From positions 1-21,240 of the forward strand of contig QHPN01000112.1 of NCBI GenBank assembly GCA_003219115.1: 21,240 nt of DNA, written 5' to 3'. Made by a program: the position numbers and the translations under genes. Below are positions 7,102 to 15,143 of this stretch, piece after piece. The notes beneath the pieces are model-generated. The model saw nothing but the letters and a program-made list of their open reading frames with translations. It was not told the DNA's origin and searched no databases. The DNA is from Verrucomicrobiota bacterium (GTDB lineage: Bacteria; Verrucomicrobiota; Verrucomicrobiia; Chthoniobacterales; UBA10450). Every line of letters begins with the position of its first letter. The first letter of the stretch is position 1.

Positions 7102-7905
7102 CTAGAGAGAGCCGAAGCGCGTTCGGACAACGAGTTTGTCATGGGCAGCGTCGAGCGCGAGATCGCGTAGCTGGATTTCACCGAGCGGTAACGCGGACAG
7201 CGGGAAAGTGCGTTGTTCAATTCGCGAAAAAGCGGGGTTGATCGCGGCGCAAGCCAGCGAGGCGATCGGACCTTGACCATGGCATTTTAAATTCGAAACG
7301 GTGGCGACAAACTCTTCACTGATCGCAAGTGTTCCGGCGAGAGTCAGCACAGGATGAAAGATGAGCTTGTGGGCGGAGACGGTAAGCTTTCCGTCGACTG
7401 CACGCGCCCCATGTTGTGTTAGCTCGAGTTGGGCATTGTCGACCACGACGCCTTGTTTTTTTGCAAGCTTGCTGGCGGCGCTCATGATCATAGTCTCGGC
7501 TGCTACGCGAGAAATTTCGAATCGAACATTCCCGTCCTGGGCTCGATGCAGGATGAGGAGAAGTTTTCCGTCGGGCTGCGGCTTCTGATAGACCTCGACA
7601 TTGGAAGCTTCAAACTGAAAGCTGAAGTCACTCCCCAGAAGCTTGATCGGCTCGCCTGCTATATGAATATGGCGCACCAACATCGCCGGGCTTGCTCCTT
7701 CACGGTCAAGTGGAAGCGGACGATGGTAATGATCGATGGTGGCCCCGGATAAATCGACCGCGATCGAATCTAGTGCTGAGACGTCGCCACTGCGCACACT
7801 GACCATCTTCTGCGGCCGGGAGGCAAAAGTGCGGAGTCCCTCCTCGATCGCCTGCGCCAATTCTTCCGGCGTTTGCGGGATTTGATTTCGAGGCAAAAGG
7901 AACAT
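7102..7905 (-). CDS. Hypothetical protein, possibly DUF2993/LmeA-like lipid-binding
   Basis: 267 residues, ATG at 7905, first gene of a two-gene minus-strand unit with the transglutaminase. No signal peptide is evident. The early part (about 13-60) is helical then strand-rich. The second half (about 115-265) shows repeated amphipathic strands, including VDGKLTVSAHKLIFHP and FPLSALPLGEIQLRDLALD. That pattern recalls DUF2993/LmeA-type lipid-binding proteins, but I see no diagnostic motif, so this is a weak suggestion. It is divergent from rpsN with a 77-bp shared upstream region. Tight linkage to the transglutaminase suggests a joint role that cannot be named. Confidence 0.75.
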   Translation of the reverse strand: MFLLPRNQIPQTPEELAQAIEEGLRTFASRPQKMVSVRSGDVSALDSIAVDLSGATIDHYHRPLPLDREGASPAMLVRHIHIAGEPIKLLGSDFSFQFEASNVEVYQKPQPDGKLLLILHRAQDGNVRFEISRVAAETMIMSAASKLAKKQGVVVDNAQLELTQHGARAVDGKLTVSAHKLIFHPVLTLAGTLAISEEFVATVSNLKCHGQGPIASLACAAINPAFSRIEQRTFPLSALPLGEIQLRDLALDAAHDKLVVRTRFGSL

Positions 7906-7982
7906 GCTTTTAGTTAGGCCAGCAACAAGGGGGCGCTGCGATTTGCTTTCCGCGGTTTTTCCGCTACCTTCCGCGTTCCTTT

Positions 7983-8252
7983 ATGGCGAAAACCTCCTGG
8001 GTCAACCGCAACGAACGCAAGCGCGCGACTGTCAAGAAATATGCCGCGCTGCGGGCAGAGCTGAAAGCAAAGAAGGATTACGCCGGCCTCGCGCAATTGC
8101 CTCGGGATGCGAGTCCGACGCGGGTGGTAAATCGTTGCCAGGTCTCGGGGCGACGGCGGGCGTTTATTCGGAGATTCAAGATTTCCCGGTTAACTTTCCG
8201 CGAACTGGCATCCAGTGGATTGATTCCCGGCGTTACTAAGTCGAGCTGGTAG
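7983..8252 (+). CDS. rpsN: 30S ribosomal protein S14
   Basis: 89 residues, MAKTSWVNRNERKR at the start and the typical end GLIPGVTKSSW. The conserved core LPRDASPTRVVNRCQVSGRRRAFIRRFKISR is split here only by normal family variation. It lacks the CxxC...CxxC zinc-ribbon cysteines, so it is the zinc-free (C-) form; at 89 residues it is shorter than the ~100-residue proteobacterial version. It binds 16S rRNA in the head of the small subunit. It lies outside the spc operon, as a single gene between a divergent operon and a CorC-like gene. Confidence 0.95.
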   Translation: MAKTSWVNRNERKRATVKKYAALRAELKAKKDYAGLAQLPRDASPTRVVNRCQVSGRRRAFIRRFKISRLTFRELASSGLIPGVTKSSW

Positions 8253-8298
8253 CTATTTTAGAGCGCTGGGTTCGGATGCCAGGGCTTGCATCCGCGCG

Positions 8299-9690
8299 AT
8301 GAGTATTTCCTTTTTCCTTCTGTTGCCGGCGTTAAGCGCGGCGGTTTCCGATCACTGGGGCTCAATCGGTTCAGTGCTGCTGAAGTTGCTGATCATTGCG
8401 GCGTTGGTGGCGCTAAATGGATTTTTTGTGGCCTGCGAATTCGCCATCGTCAAGGTCCGCAGCAGTCAGCTCGACACTTTAGTCGAAGAAGGAAATCAGC
8501 GCGCGAGCCTTGCCAAATACATTCGAGCACACCTAGACGCGTACCTTTCCGCGACCCAGCTCGGTGTCACCCTGGCGAGTCTCGCCCTGGGGTATCTCGG
8601 CGAACAATATCTCGCCCAAATGTTGCAGCCTTTTTTCGCGCTCGCTGGCATTCATTCCTATGCCGTTGTGACGTCGGTTTCGATCGCACTCGCGTTTGTT
8701 GGCATCACGTTCCTTCACATCGTTTTTGGCGAACTCGCGCCGAAGTACGTCGCCATCGGCAATCCTCTCCCGGTCGCTCTCGCCTTGGCCCGACCGCTCG
8801 GCGCATTTTATTTTCTGTTTCGGCCTGCCATCTGGCTGCTCCACAAATCATCCAATCTTCTTTTGGTTAGACTTCTTCGAATCAAGCGAGTCGCCGCCAC
8901 CGAGCTGGCACACAGCGAGGAAGAGTTGCGTCTGATTTTGGATCAAAGCGAAGAATCCGAGGAGGTCTCACCGCTCGGGCGCGATTTGCTGGTAAACGCG
9001 CTCGATCTGCGCCGGCGCGTGGTGCGCGATATCATGACGCCGCGCGGCCAGGTCGTTTTCCTTAACGTGGAAGCGAGCTTCGAGGAGAACGTAAAGAAAG
9101 CGTTGGCCTCTCGCCACACCAGGTTTCCGCTCTGTCGCGGTCATCTCGACAACACCATCGGCTTGATTCACATCAAGGAACTGATGCCGTTAATGCGCGA
9201 TCCGAATCCCGATCTTTTGCGCATCCGGCGCGATCTGATTCCGGTGCCGGAAATGATGTCGCTGGAGAAATTGCTTTCGCTGTTCCTCAACAAACACGCA
9301 CACCTTGCCATCGTGGTCGATGAATTCGGCGGGACGGTGGGAATGGTGACACTCGAAAATGTTCTGGAGGAATTGGTGGGCGACATTCAGGACGAATTCG
9401 ATACTGAGAAAGAAGAGTTTCGCGAAATTAACGAGAATGAGTTCAGCGTGGACGGCGCACTGGCGCTTTACGAGCTACGCGATTTCGCCGGGATCGAATT
9501 GGAAAGCGCCGACGTCAGCACCATTGGCGGTTACGTTACCCACCTGCTGGGGCATCTCCCCAAACCAGGCGAACACGTCCAAATCGACAACTATCTGGTG
9601 ACGATTTCGCAGAGTGACGGTCGCAGCGTTCAGCAGCTGCACTTCCGCAAACTCGATGCAGCCGCGGCCAAAAAATCAGACGACATTTGA
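8299..9690 (+). CDS. CNNM/CBS/CorC-HlyC family membrane protein (hemolysin-like, putative metal transporter)
   Basis: 463 residues. An N-terminal hydrophobic segment (about 3-16) is followed by the CNNM (DUF21) membrane domain, about 25-195, with the family signature LNGFFVACEFAIVKVRSSQ and the FGELAPKYVAI segment. A CBS pair lies at about 240-365 (MTPRGQVVFLN; AIVVDEFGGTVGMVTLENVLEELVGDIQDEFD). The C-terminal CorC/HlyC domain (about 372-455) has FSVDGALALYELRDFAG and STIGGYVTHLLGHLPKPGE. Relatives are linked to Mg/Co efflux or homeostasis; older hemolysin names are misleading. The ATG at 8299 follows a hairpin GGATGC...GCATCC (8274-8293) that occupies the usual ribosome-binding region; no Shine-Dalgarno is seen. 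Confidence 0.93.
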   Translation: MSISFFLLLPALSAAVSDHWGSIGSVLLKLLIIAALVALNGFFVACEFAIVKVRSSQLDTLVEEGNQRASLAKYIRAHLDAYLSATQLGVTLASLALGYLGEQYLAQMLQPFFALAGIHSYAVVTSVSIALAFVGITFLHIVFGELAPKYVAIGNPLPVALALARPLGAFYFLFRPAIWLLHKSSNLLLVRLLRIKRVAATELAHSEEELRLILDQSEESEEVSPLGRDLLVNALDLRRRVVRDIMTPRGQVVFLNVEASFEENVKKALASRHTRFPLCRGHLDNTIGLIHIKELMPLMRDPNPDLLRIRRDLIPVPEMMSLEKLLSLFLNKHAHLAIVVDEFGGTVGMVTLENVLEELVGDIQDEFDTEKEEFREINENEFSVDGALALYELRDFAGIELESADVSTIGGYVTHLLGHLPKPGEHVQIDNYLVTISQSDGRSVQQLHFRKLDAAAAKKSDDI

Positions 9691-9785
9691 TAAGAGCTTC
9701 CGAAGTTGTCGGGAATCGCTTCGGTTGCCATCTATTTGAATCGTCAAGGATGCGCTTGCGCTACAAAATCGAAATCACACAGCCA

Positions 9786-9968
9786 ATGCAACCCATTGTT
9801 TCTACTGATGTTGTCTGCCCGCATTGCGGAGAAACCTTCAACCTTGAAGTAGATACTTCGCAAAGCGAACAAGATTTGATCGAAGATTGCAGCATCTGCT
9901 GTCGCCCGATTAATTTGACTATTCGCTGCCGCCCGGGCGAAATCGTGGCATTGGCATTCAGCCAATGA
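9786..9968 (+). CDS. CPXCG-motif cysteine-rich small protein
   Basis: 60 residues from ATG 9786 (MQPIVSTDVVCPHCGE). An ATG at 9750 in the same frame would add 12 residues and has AAGG directly before it. I prefer 9786 because family members are about 60 residues. It shows CPHCG, then IEDCSICCRPI, an arrangement of two Cys pairs consistent with a zinc ribbon, and ends GEIVALAFSQ as is typical. Function is unknown in the family. It follows the CorC-like gene by about 95 bp and may be co-transcribed. Confidence 0.85.
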   Translation: MQPIVSTDVVCPHCGETFNLEVDTSQSEQDLIEDCSICCRPINLTIRCRPGEIVALAFSQ

Positions 9969-10083
9969 TTTTCTGCCGCGGAACCCTTAGAATTCTTCCT
10001 CTCACAATAAGTGGCGATTTACGACCGCTGTGTTGTTCGGGTCGGGAGTTGGAAACAGCTATTCGTTGGGGGCCGATGGCAGA

Positions 10084-10311
10084 TTAGTTGTTATTTGAAG
10101 CTTGTTTTCGCGCGATCTCGAACATCCAATTGAAGGGCAGATCGCGGCGTTTTCGGACGAAAAGGAGAAGCGTGATCGGAATGACTAAATAAGCGGCGGC
10201 GATCAGAAAATCCGAGATCAAATGCAGACGCATCAATCCCGGATCCCACAGGTAACAATGGCCGCGCGGCATGAAACTGTTTTGGCCAAAGAGACGCGTA
10301 ACAAGGTCCAT
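10084..10311 (-). pseudogene. Fragment of an ethylene-receptor-like membrane sensor (N-terminal two helices)
   Basis: ATG at 10311 gives 75 residues. MDLVTRLFGQNSFMPRGHCYLWDPGLM, cut here at the end of its first motif, resembles the start of bacterial hybrid histidine kinases. LHLISDFLIAAAYLVIP and LLLFVRKRRDLPFNWMF resemble the first two transmembrane helices of the plant ETR1-type ethylene-binding domain. The third helix (FGxFIxxCGxTH in relatives) and all cytoplasmic domains are missing; the frame ends EIARKQASNNN after the break. No kinase sequence lies downstream on that strand. It is most likely a decayed remnant; a deliberately short membrane protein is less likely. The Cys in GHCYLW corresponds to the position near the copper site in relatives, but the CGxTH part is absent. 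Confidence 0.6.
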
Positions 10312-10479
10312 ACTACTCAGACCCACAATGCGGGAAACGCGTCAACACCTTCATTGCCCGACGGTTTTCGTGGTAAAGAGACCAATGGCAACCGCCGCCA
10401 TTGTGTTGCAACCTCTTTTCCTACAACGACTCAGGCCGAGGTTGAAAAATCAACTGAGCCTGATTAGTTATAGGGAATT

Positions 10480-11145
10480 ATGCGAATGTTACTGGGTTTT
10501 AGTTTTCTGATCGCATTGTGTGTCGCATTTATTTTCACCAGTTGCGAAACAACACGTGTCGCCGGCGGCGGTGCGTATCATGTAACCGCGTACAAACCGC
10601 ACGATCCATCGAAGGTGGTAGTGAAGGTCTCGCTTTCGAAAGAGAACATCTATGTGATGGAAGGTGATCGCTGTTTGATGGGAGTGGCGTGTAGTGTCGG
10701 GATTTCATCCAAGCCGACACCGCGCGGACATTTCACCATTTACCGGAAAGAGGAAGACAAACGCTCGGGTTCGTATGGTTTTCGGGTGCAGGGTGACCGC
10801 GTAGTCCCTGCTGAAGCCGGCGCCAATGTTTCCGGTCGCTACGTTGGTTACCCGATGGGATTTTGGTGTGAGTTCGCGCCGGCTTACGGATTTCATCAGG
10901 GCTTTGTCCACCCGACTCCGCGGACGCATGGTTGCATTCGTTTGCATGGTGAAGCGGCGCCGAAATTTTATGCGCTGGTTCATAATGGTACGCCTGTCCA
11001 CATCGCCGAGACGCAACCGGAAGACGCATCGATTGGTCCAAAGGTGCAGCGGGTGGATGATTCGCGCGCACCGGACCCGGATCCGCGTGTCATGGTTAGT
11101 TCAGCAGCTTTTCAGAAACCAAGCGGCCCGCTTCTCGTGGAGTAG
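10480..11145 (+). CDS. L,D-transpeptidase (YkuD domain) lipoprotein
   Basis: 221 residues. The hydrophobic N-terminus (about 4-20) ends in a lipobox FTSC, so Cys22 would be lipidated. The YkuD domain covers about 48-180: VKVSLSKENIYVMEGDRCLM at the start, GISSKPTPRGHFTIYRK, then GFHQGFVH and the catalytic motif THGCIRL with Cys152. These enzymes form 3-3 peptidoglycan cross-links or attach proteins to the wall, acting in the periplasm. The C-terminal 35 or so residues are polar and variable. The preceding 150 bp are non-coding, with a hairpin CAATGGC...GCCATTG near 10384. ispH follows after 35 bp. Confidence 0.92.
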   Translation: MRMLLGFSFLIALCVAFIFTSCETTRVAGGGAYHVTAYKPHDPSKVVVKVSLSKENIYVMEGDRCLMGVACSVGISSKPTPRGHFTIYRKEEDKRSGSYGFRVQGDRVVPAEAGANVSGRYVGYPMGFWCEFAPAYGFHQGFVHPTPRTHGCIRLHGEAAPKFYALVHNGTPVHIAETQPEDASIGPKVQRVDDSRAPDPDPRVMVSSAAFQKPSGPLLVE

Positions 11146-11180
11146 CGCGCAACCACGCGGCGAGCCGCGAAGAAATCTTT

Positions 11181-12419
11181 GTGAGCACAAATCTGATATC
11201 CAGCGGCACCAGTGCCCGAGAAAAAGTTAACCTGCGCACGCCCGACGTGATGGCGGCGGTGCAGGAACAGGTGGAATCACATTATCGCAGTGATGTCGTT
11301 GATGGTGTGCGACGCAACGGCGGGATTATTTCCGTTGGCGATGTGACGGTGCGGCTGGCCAAGCAGTTTGGATTTTGCTACGGAGTCGAGCGCGCGATCG
11401 ACCTGGCCTATGCCGCTCGCAAGGTTTTCAAAGATCGTCGTCTCTTCATCGTTGGTGAAATCATTCATAACCCGGAAGTGAACGAGCAAATCTCTTCGCT
11501 CGGGATCAAAAACCTGACCGGCCGAAACAAACAGGCCGACATTTCCGAATTGCAAGCCGACGACGTTGTTATCCTGCCGGCGTTTGGAACGGAGCTCTCG
11601 ATTTTGCAGCAAATAAAAGATCAGGGTTGCCAGATCGTCGATACCACTTGTGGCGACGTGATGAGTGTTTGGAAACGGGTGCGCAAATATGCGAGCGAGA
11701 GTGTGACCTCGATCATTCACGGCAAGGCCGAACACGAAGAAACCAAAGCCACCAGCTCGCGCGCGCTTGGTGACGGCAAAGGTCATTACGTGGTCGTGCT
11801 CACGTTGGCCGATACTGATTACGTCTGCAATTACATCCGGAGGGGCGGCAACAAGCAGGAGTTCCTCGACAAGTTCAGCGGTGCACACTCCGCCGGGTTC
11901 GATCCGGATGTGCATTTGAAAACTGTCGGCGTGGCGAATCAAACCACGATGTTGCGCGGGGAGACTGAGGAAGTGCAGCGAAGAGTGCGCCAGGCGATTC
12001 TTGATCGCGATGGTGCAGAGGAAGCGGCGAAGAATTTTCGTTTCTTCGATACTATCTGCGGCGCTACCCAGGAACGACAGGATGCACTGCGTGAATTGCT
12101 GAATGTTCGGATGGATCTGCTGCTCGTGGTCGGGGGATACAACAGCTCGAATACCTCGCATCTCGCGGAGATGGGCGAGGAAAAATTGCCGACGTATTTT
12201 GTTCTCAACGCTTCTCGCCTGGTATCAGCAACAGAGATCAAGCATTACAACCTTCATGAGAGACGCGAGGTCGTTTCCCATTTCTGGTTGCCACCCGGTC
12301 CGGTGGTAGTCGGCATCACCGCCGGCGCCTCCTGCCCGAATAACCTGATCGAAGAAACATTGATCCGTCTATTCGAACTCCGCGGAATCTCGCGCCAGCA
12401 GCTCGAGGTCGCCGCCTAA
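11181..12419 (+). CDS. ispH: 4-hydroxy-3-methylbut-2-enyl diphosphate reductase (IspH/LytB), long form
   Basis: Last step of the MEP isoprenoid pathway: HMBPP is reduced to IPP and DMAPP by a [4Fe-4S] enzyme. 412 residues from GTG 11181, i.e. the long plant/cyanobacterial-type version (about 310 in E. coli) with an N-terminal extension of about 50 residues. Cluster cysteines: C66 in FGFCYGVERA, C157 in DTTCGDV, C293 in DTICGATQERQ. HGKAEHEETKAT holds the expected catalytic Glu, GGYNSSNTSHL the substrate-binding SxN, and GITAGASCPNNLIEE closes the family pattern. It lies 35 bp after the L,D-transpeptidase and is followed by a palindromic repeat pair. Confidence 0.95.
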   Translation: MSTNLISSGTSAREKVNLRTPDVMAAVQEQVESHYRSDVVDGVRRNGGIISVGDVTVRLAKQFGFCYGVERAIDLAYAARKVFKDRRLFIVGEIIHNPEVNEQISSLGIKNLTGRNKQADISELQADDVVILPAFGTELSILQQIKDQGCQIVDTTCGDVMSVWKRVRKYASESVTSIIHGKAEHEETKATSSRALGDGKGHYVVVLTLADTDYVCNYIRRGGNKQEFLDKFSGAHSAGFDPDVHLKTVGVANQTTMLRGETEEVQRRVRQAILDRDGAEEAAKNFRFFDTICGATQERQDALRELLNVRMDLLLVVGGYNSSNTSHLAEMGEEKLPTYFVLNASRLVSATEIKHYNLHERREVVSHFWLPPGPVVVGITAGASCPNNLIEETLIRLFELRGISRQQLEVAA

Positions 12420-12431
12420 GATTTCTTGTCC

Positions 12432-12533
12432 GGGGAGCACAGGCTGCTAGCCTGTTGGTTTCCGGCAGCTTGCCGGAACCGTGTTGCGTTCGGCAGGGTG
12501 CCGAACGCTGCAGGCTGGCAGCCTGCGCTCCCC
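12432..12533. repeat. REP pair (BIME-like) with the RAYT-type architecture but different stems
   Basis: Head GGGGAGC (12432-12438) and inverted tail GCTCCCC (12527-12533) enclose four hairpins. CAGGCT-GCT-AGCCTG is at 12440-12454. A ~10-bp stem with a one-base bulge is at 12457-12480, and a perfect 10-bp stem is at 12486-12508. CAGGCT-GGC-AGCCTG is at 12511-12525. The order and size match the RAYT-flanking REPs, but the stem sequences differ. It lies between ispH and ku, with no transposase. Confidence 0.8.
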
Positions 12534-12596
12534 AGAACAGGAAGATCAACATCTCGGTGCCACGCAAATCGCACCTGAGCTTCGAAATATTTTTGT

Positions 12597-13415
12597 ATGC
12601 GCGCGATCTGGAAAGGCAGTATCAGCTTCGGGCTGGTTAACATCCCAATCGCCCTTTATCCCGCCACCCGAAGGGAAGAAATGAAGTTCCGGCTCTTGCG
12701 GGCGAAAGACCTGAGTCCGGTCAACTACAAGCGCGTCGCCGAAAAAGACGGCAAGGAGGTCCCATGGGACCAAATCGTCAAAGGCTACGAATACGAGAAG
12801 GGCAAATACGTTGTCCTAAAGGATGAAGATTTTCAGCGGGTCGACCTCGAGGCGACGCAGACGGTCGATATTCAGGATTTCGTCGATCAGGAAGAGATTG
12901 ATCCCATGTTTTTCTCCAAGCCTTACTATTTGGAGCAGCAGAAAGGTGGCGACAAAGCCTACACCTTGCTGCGCGATACATTAAAGAAGACCGGCAAGGT
13001 CGGAATTGCCAAGGTTGTGATTAAAACGCGCCAATATCTTGCCGGGGTGAAAGCAGAAAACAGTGTGCTCATCCTTGAGCTGATGCATTTTGCCGAGGAA
13101 TTGGCCGAGGCAGACAAGCTTCACGTTCCGAAAAAGCTCGAGCCGGGAAAACGCGAGCTCGATATGGCCAAGGCTCTCGTCGATAGCATGTCGTCAAAAT
13201 GGGAACCGAAAAAATATCGCGATGATTATCGCGAGGCTTTGATGGAAGTGATCGAGGAAAAAGTTGAGGCCGGCGGAGAAGAAATCGAAGAAAAACCAAA
13301 GAAGAAACCGCGGCCTTCAACCAAAGTGATCGACCTTGTGTCGGTGTTGCAGGAAAGTCTGGAAAAAACGCGAAAGAGCCAGCACACACGCAAGAGCCAC
13401 AAGAAAGCGGCGTGA
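12597..13415 (+). CDS. ku: Bacterial Ku protein (non-homologous end joining)
   Basis: 272 residues. The start MRAIWKGSISFGLVNIP is the Ku signature, followed by the beta-barrel core (LLRAKDLSPVNYKRVAEKDG, VLKDEDFQRVDLEATQTVDIQ cut here as two motifs) and a helical arm. The C-terminus from about 240 is Lys-rich (EEKPKKKPRPSTK, ...SHKKAA), as in Ku proteins that bind DNA with a basic tail. The homodimer threads onto double-strand ends and recruits LigD. No ligD is adjacent in the window, so the partner must be elsewhere. It is expressed alone, starting 60 bp after the REP pair. No Shine-Dalgarno is obvious. Confidence 0.95.
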   Translation: MRAIWKGSISFGLVNIPIALYPATRREEMKFRLLRAKDLSPVNYKRVAEKDGKEVPWDQIVKGYEYEKGKYVVLKDEDFQRVDLEATQTVDIQDFVDQEEIDPMFFSKPYYLEQQKGGDKAYTLLRDTLKKTGKVGIAKVVIKTRQYLAGVKAENSVLILELMHFAEELAEADKLHVPKKLEPGKRELDMAKALVDSMSSKWEPKKYRDDYREALMEVIEEKVEAGGEEIEEKPKKKPRPSTKVIDLVSVLQESLEKTRKSQHTRKSHKKAA

Positions 13416-13522
13416 TTCGGCTGCCAACGAATCACACGAAAACCGGTGCAAGATGGGAGGGGGGCCCTTCCGCCGGATCATCCTGAGCTTCTTCTTCCAG
13501 CTAACAGATAAACTGATAACCG

Positions 13523-13903
13523 TTAACGCTTTTCAGCCATGCGCAGCTTCACTAATTTTCGCACTAGTGTGGCTGGCAACGGTTTCTCCGCTGGAAACCG
13601 AATTGTGCCCTTACTCGTGTCGTAGTTCTTGAGGTCGTTCTTGAGACCCGTGATTACAGACCCAGGATAAAACGCACAGTGATTCGCCGCGGCCCCGTAA
13701 GCGACAAGGAATTTTCCGCTTAGGCGAAATGCCGGCAGCTGATAGCTGATGCATTCTTCGGCGTTCGGCGCGGCGGTTTTGATCGCTTTGCGCAATTTCT
13801 GGAGCGGTGCACGCTTGTCCGCGCTCACCGAGCCGAAATATTCATCGTGAGTCGTGGGTTTCCCTGCCTTGGATGATTTGGCGGTAGCGCTTTTTTGTTT
13901 CAT
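13523..13903 (-). CDS. DUF1801 (YdhG-like) protein
   Basis: 126 residues from ATG 13903 (MKQKSATAKSSKAGKP). A longer open frame to 14065 exists, but it runs through a palindrome and has no family match. The conserved part is about 25-120: DEYFGSVSADKRAPLQKLRKA, AECISYQLPAFRLSGK (here EECISYQLPAF), and HCAFYPGSVI. DUF1801 proteins are small, sometimes called iron-chaperone-like from the frataxin-like fold; function is uncertain. Cytosolic. It lies 130 bp downstream of the oxidoreductase gene on the same strand, but a palindrome in between argues against a simple operon. Confidence 0.85.
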   Translation of the reverse strand: MKQKSATAKSSKAGKPTTHDEYFGSVSADKRAPLQKLRKAIKTAAPNAEECISYQLPAFRLSGKFLVAYGAAANHCAFYPGSVITGLKNDLKNYDTSKGTIRFPAEKPLPATLVRKLVKLRMAEKR

Positions 13904-13968
13904 CTCATCGCATTGAACTTGAATCGCAAAAAGAGTGCAGTGACATGTCTTTGCCTGTGAATCGTCTT

Positions 13969-13992
13969 CGGCGGTCATTAGACCGCCGCTAC
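13969..13992 (-). repeat. Solitary GTAGCGGCGG-type REP hairpin
   Basis: On the minus strand, GTAG heads a perfect 8-bp stem CGGCGGTC/GACCGCCG with a 4-nt loop. The GTAGCGGCGG head is the same as at 16847. It sits 45-68 bp after the oxidoreductase stop codon; there is no T run, so a terminator role is not supported. Confidence 0.6.
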
Positions 13993-14036
13993 AGAAAATA
14001 TTGGGACGGGACGGACCGCGCCCCACCATTAAGGAT

Positions 14037-15143
14037 TCAATGGGCAGCGCGTTGAATGAGATCAAGGACGCGCTGCGTTTTCAATCCGTCGGCGAAATCG
14101 GGCTGGATTCGTTTGCGAGTGACGAGGGCATTAACAAAGTCGGCGATGGTGTCTACGAAGGAATGTTCGTAGCCGATGATGTGGCCCGCCGGCCACCAGT
14201 TTTTGATATATGGATGATTCGGTTCCGTGACGATGATGTCGCGAAATCCCCGCGCATGCGCGGGATCCTTGGCATCATAGAATCGCAGCCGATTCATCTT
14301 CTCTAAATCAAACGTCAGCGAACCGCGACTGCCATTTATTTCAAAGCTAAGCTGATTCTTCCGGCCATGTGCGAAGCGGGTCGCTTCCAAGTTCAGCATC
14401 GCGCCATTCTTAAACTTGCCGACGACGCTTACGGCATCATCGACGTCTACCTTGGCGTAACTTCTATTTTTTGTTAGCCGCCTTTTGACAAAGGTCTCGT
14501 TTACCGCGGAGACACCGGCGATTTCGCCGACGAGAAATCTCGCGAGGTCGATGATGTGCGCGCCTATGTCGCCGAGCGCGCCCGAACCGGCGACCTTCGA
14601 TTGCAAGCGCCAGACCATAGGAAATTTTTCGCCGGCGATCCAATCCTGGGCATAACGGGCACGAAAATGATAAACGCGGTCGCCGATCTCACCGGCAGCG
14701 ATCATTTGTTTGGCCAGCGCGATTGCCGGCACGCGGCGATAATTGAAACAAACCATGTTCGCGACGCGGGTGCGCTTTACTGCCTCGGCCATCCGCCGCG
14801 CTTCGGTCACGTTTCGCGCCAGCGGTTTTTCGCACAGTATCGCTTTGCCCGCATCCGCAGCTGCGATCGCAATCTCGGCATGCGAGTCGTTAGGCGTGCA
14901 AATGTCGACGATGTCGATAGTCGGATCTGCCACGATCGCTTTCCAATTATAGACGGCCCTTTCCCAATCGAGCGTTTTCGCCGCCCGACGTGTCTCGGCA
15001 CGATCACGTCCACAAATCGCCGCCATCTGGATGTCGGCCGGCAAATCAAAAAAGCGTGGCGCCTGTCGCCAGGCATTGGAATGGGCGCGGCCCATGAACT
15101 TCGTTCCGATGAGCGCGACTGAAAGTGTGCGGCGTTTCGGCAT
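14037..15143 (-). CDS. Gfo/Idh/MocA family NAD(P)-dependent oxidoreductase
   Basis: 368 residues from ATG 15143; the frame stays open upstream to 15584 but runs through a repeat region without family similarity. The Rossmann domain is about 1-125: IGTKFMGRAHSNAW (nucleotide loop), DICTPNDSH, and the hallmark ILCEKPLA with Lys106. The C-terminal alpha/beta domain has GSGALGDIGAHIIDL, where D192, H196 and D199 match the catalytic pattern of sugar/inositol dehydrogenases. The substrate is probably a sugar or cyclitol; it cannot be named from sequence. It stands alone with no sugar transporter or isomerase nearby. Cytosolic. Confidence 0.92.
   Translation of the reverse strand: MPKRRTLSVALIGTKFMGRAHSNAWRQAPRFFDLPADIQMAAICGRDRAETRRAAKTLDWERAVYNWKAIVADPTIDIVDICTPNDSHAEIAIAAADAGKAILCEKPLARNVTEARRMAEAVKRTRVANMVCFNYRRVPAIALAKQMIAAGEIGDRVYHFRARYAQDWIAGEKFPMVWRLQSKVAGSGALGDIGAHIIDLARFLVGEIAGVSAVNETFVKRRLTKNRSYAKVDVDDAVSVVGKFKNGAMLNLEATRFAHGRKNQLSFEINGSRGSLTFDLEKMNRLRFYDAKDPAHARGFRDIIVTEPNHPYIKNWWPAGHIIGYEHSFVDTIADFVNALVTRKRIQPDFADGLKTQRVLDLIQRAAH

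Noticed and set aside
11277..12161. 294-residue open frame antisense to ispH
   Set aside because: Shadow of a strongly conserved gene; no motif or plausible start context.
12597..13415. A Ku-LigD repair operon
   Set aside because: Only Ku is present; both neighbours are unrelated and no ligase or polymerase domain is in the window.
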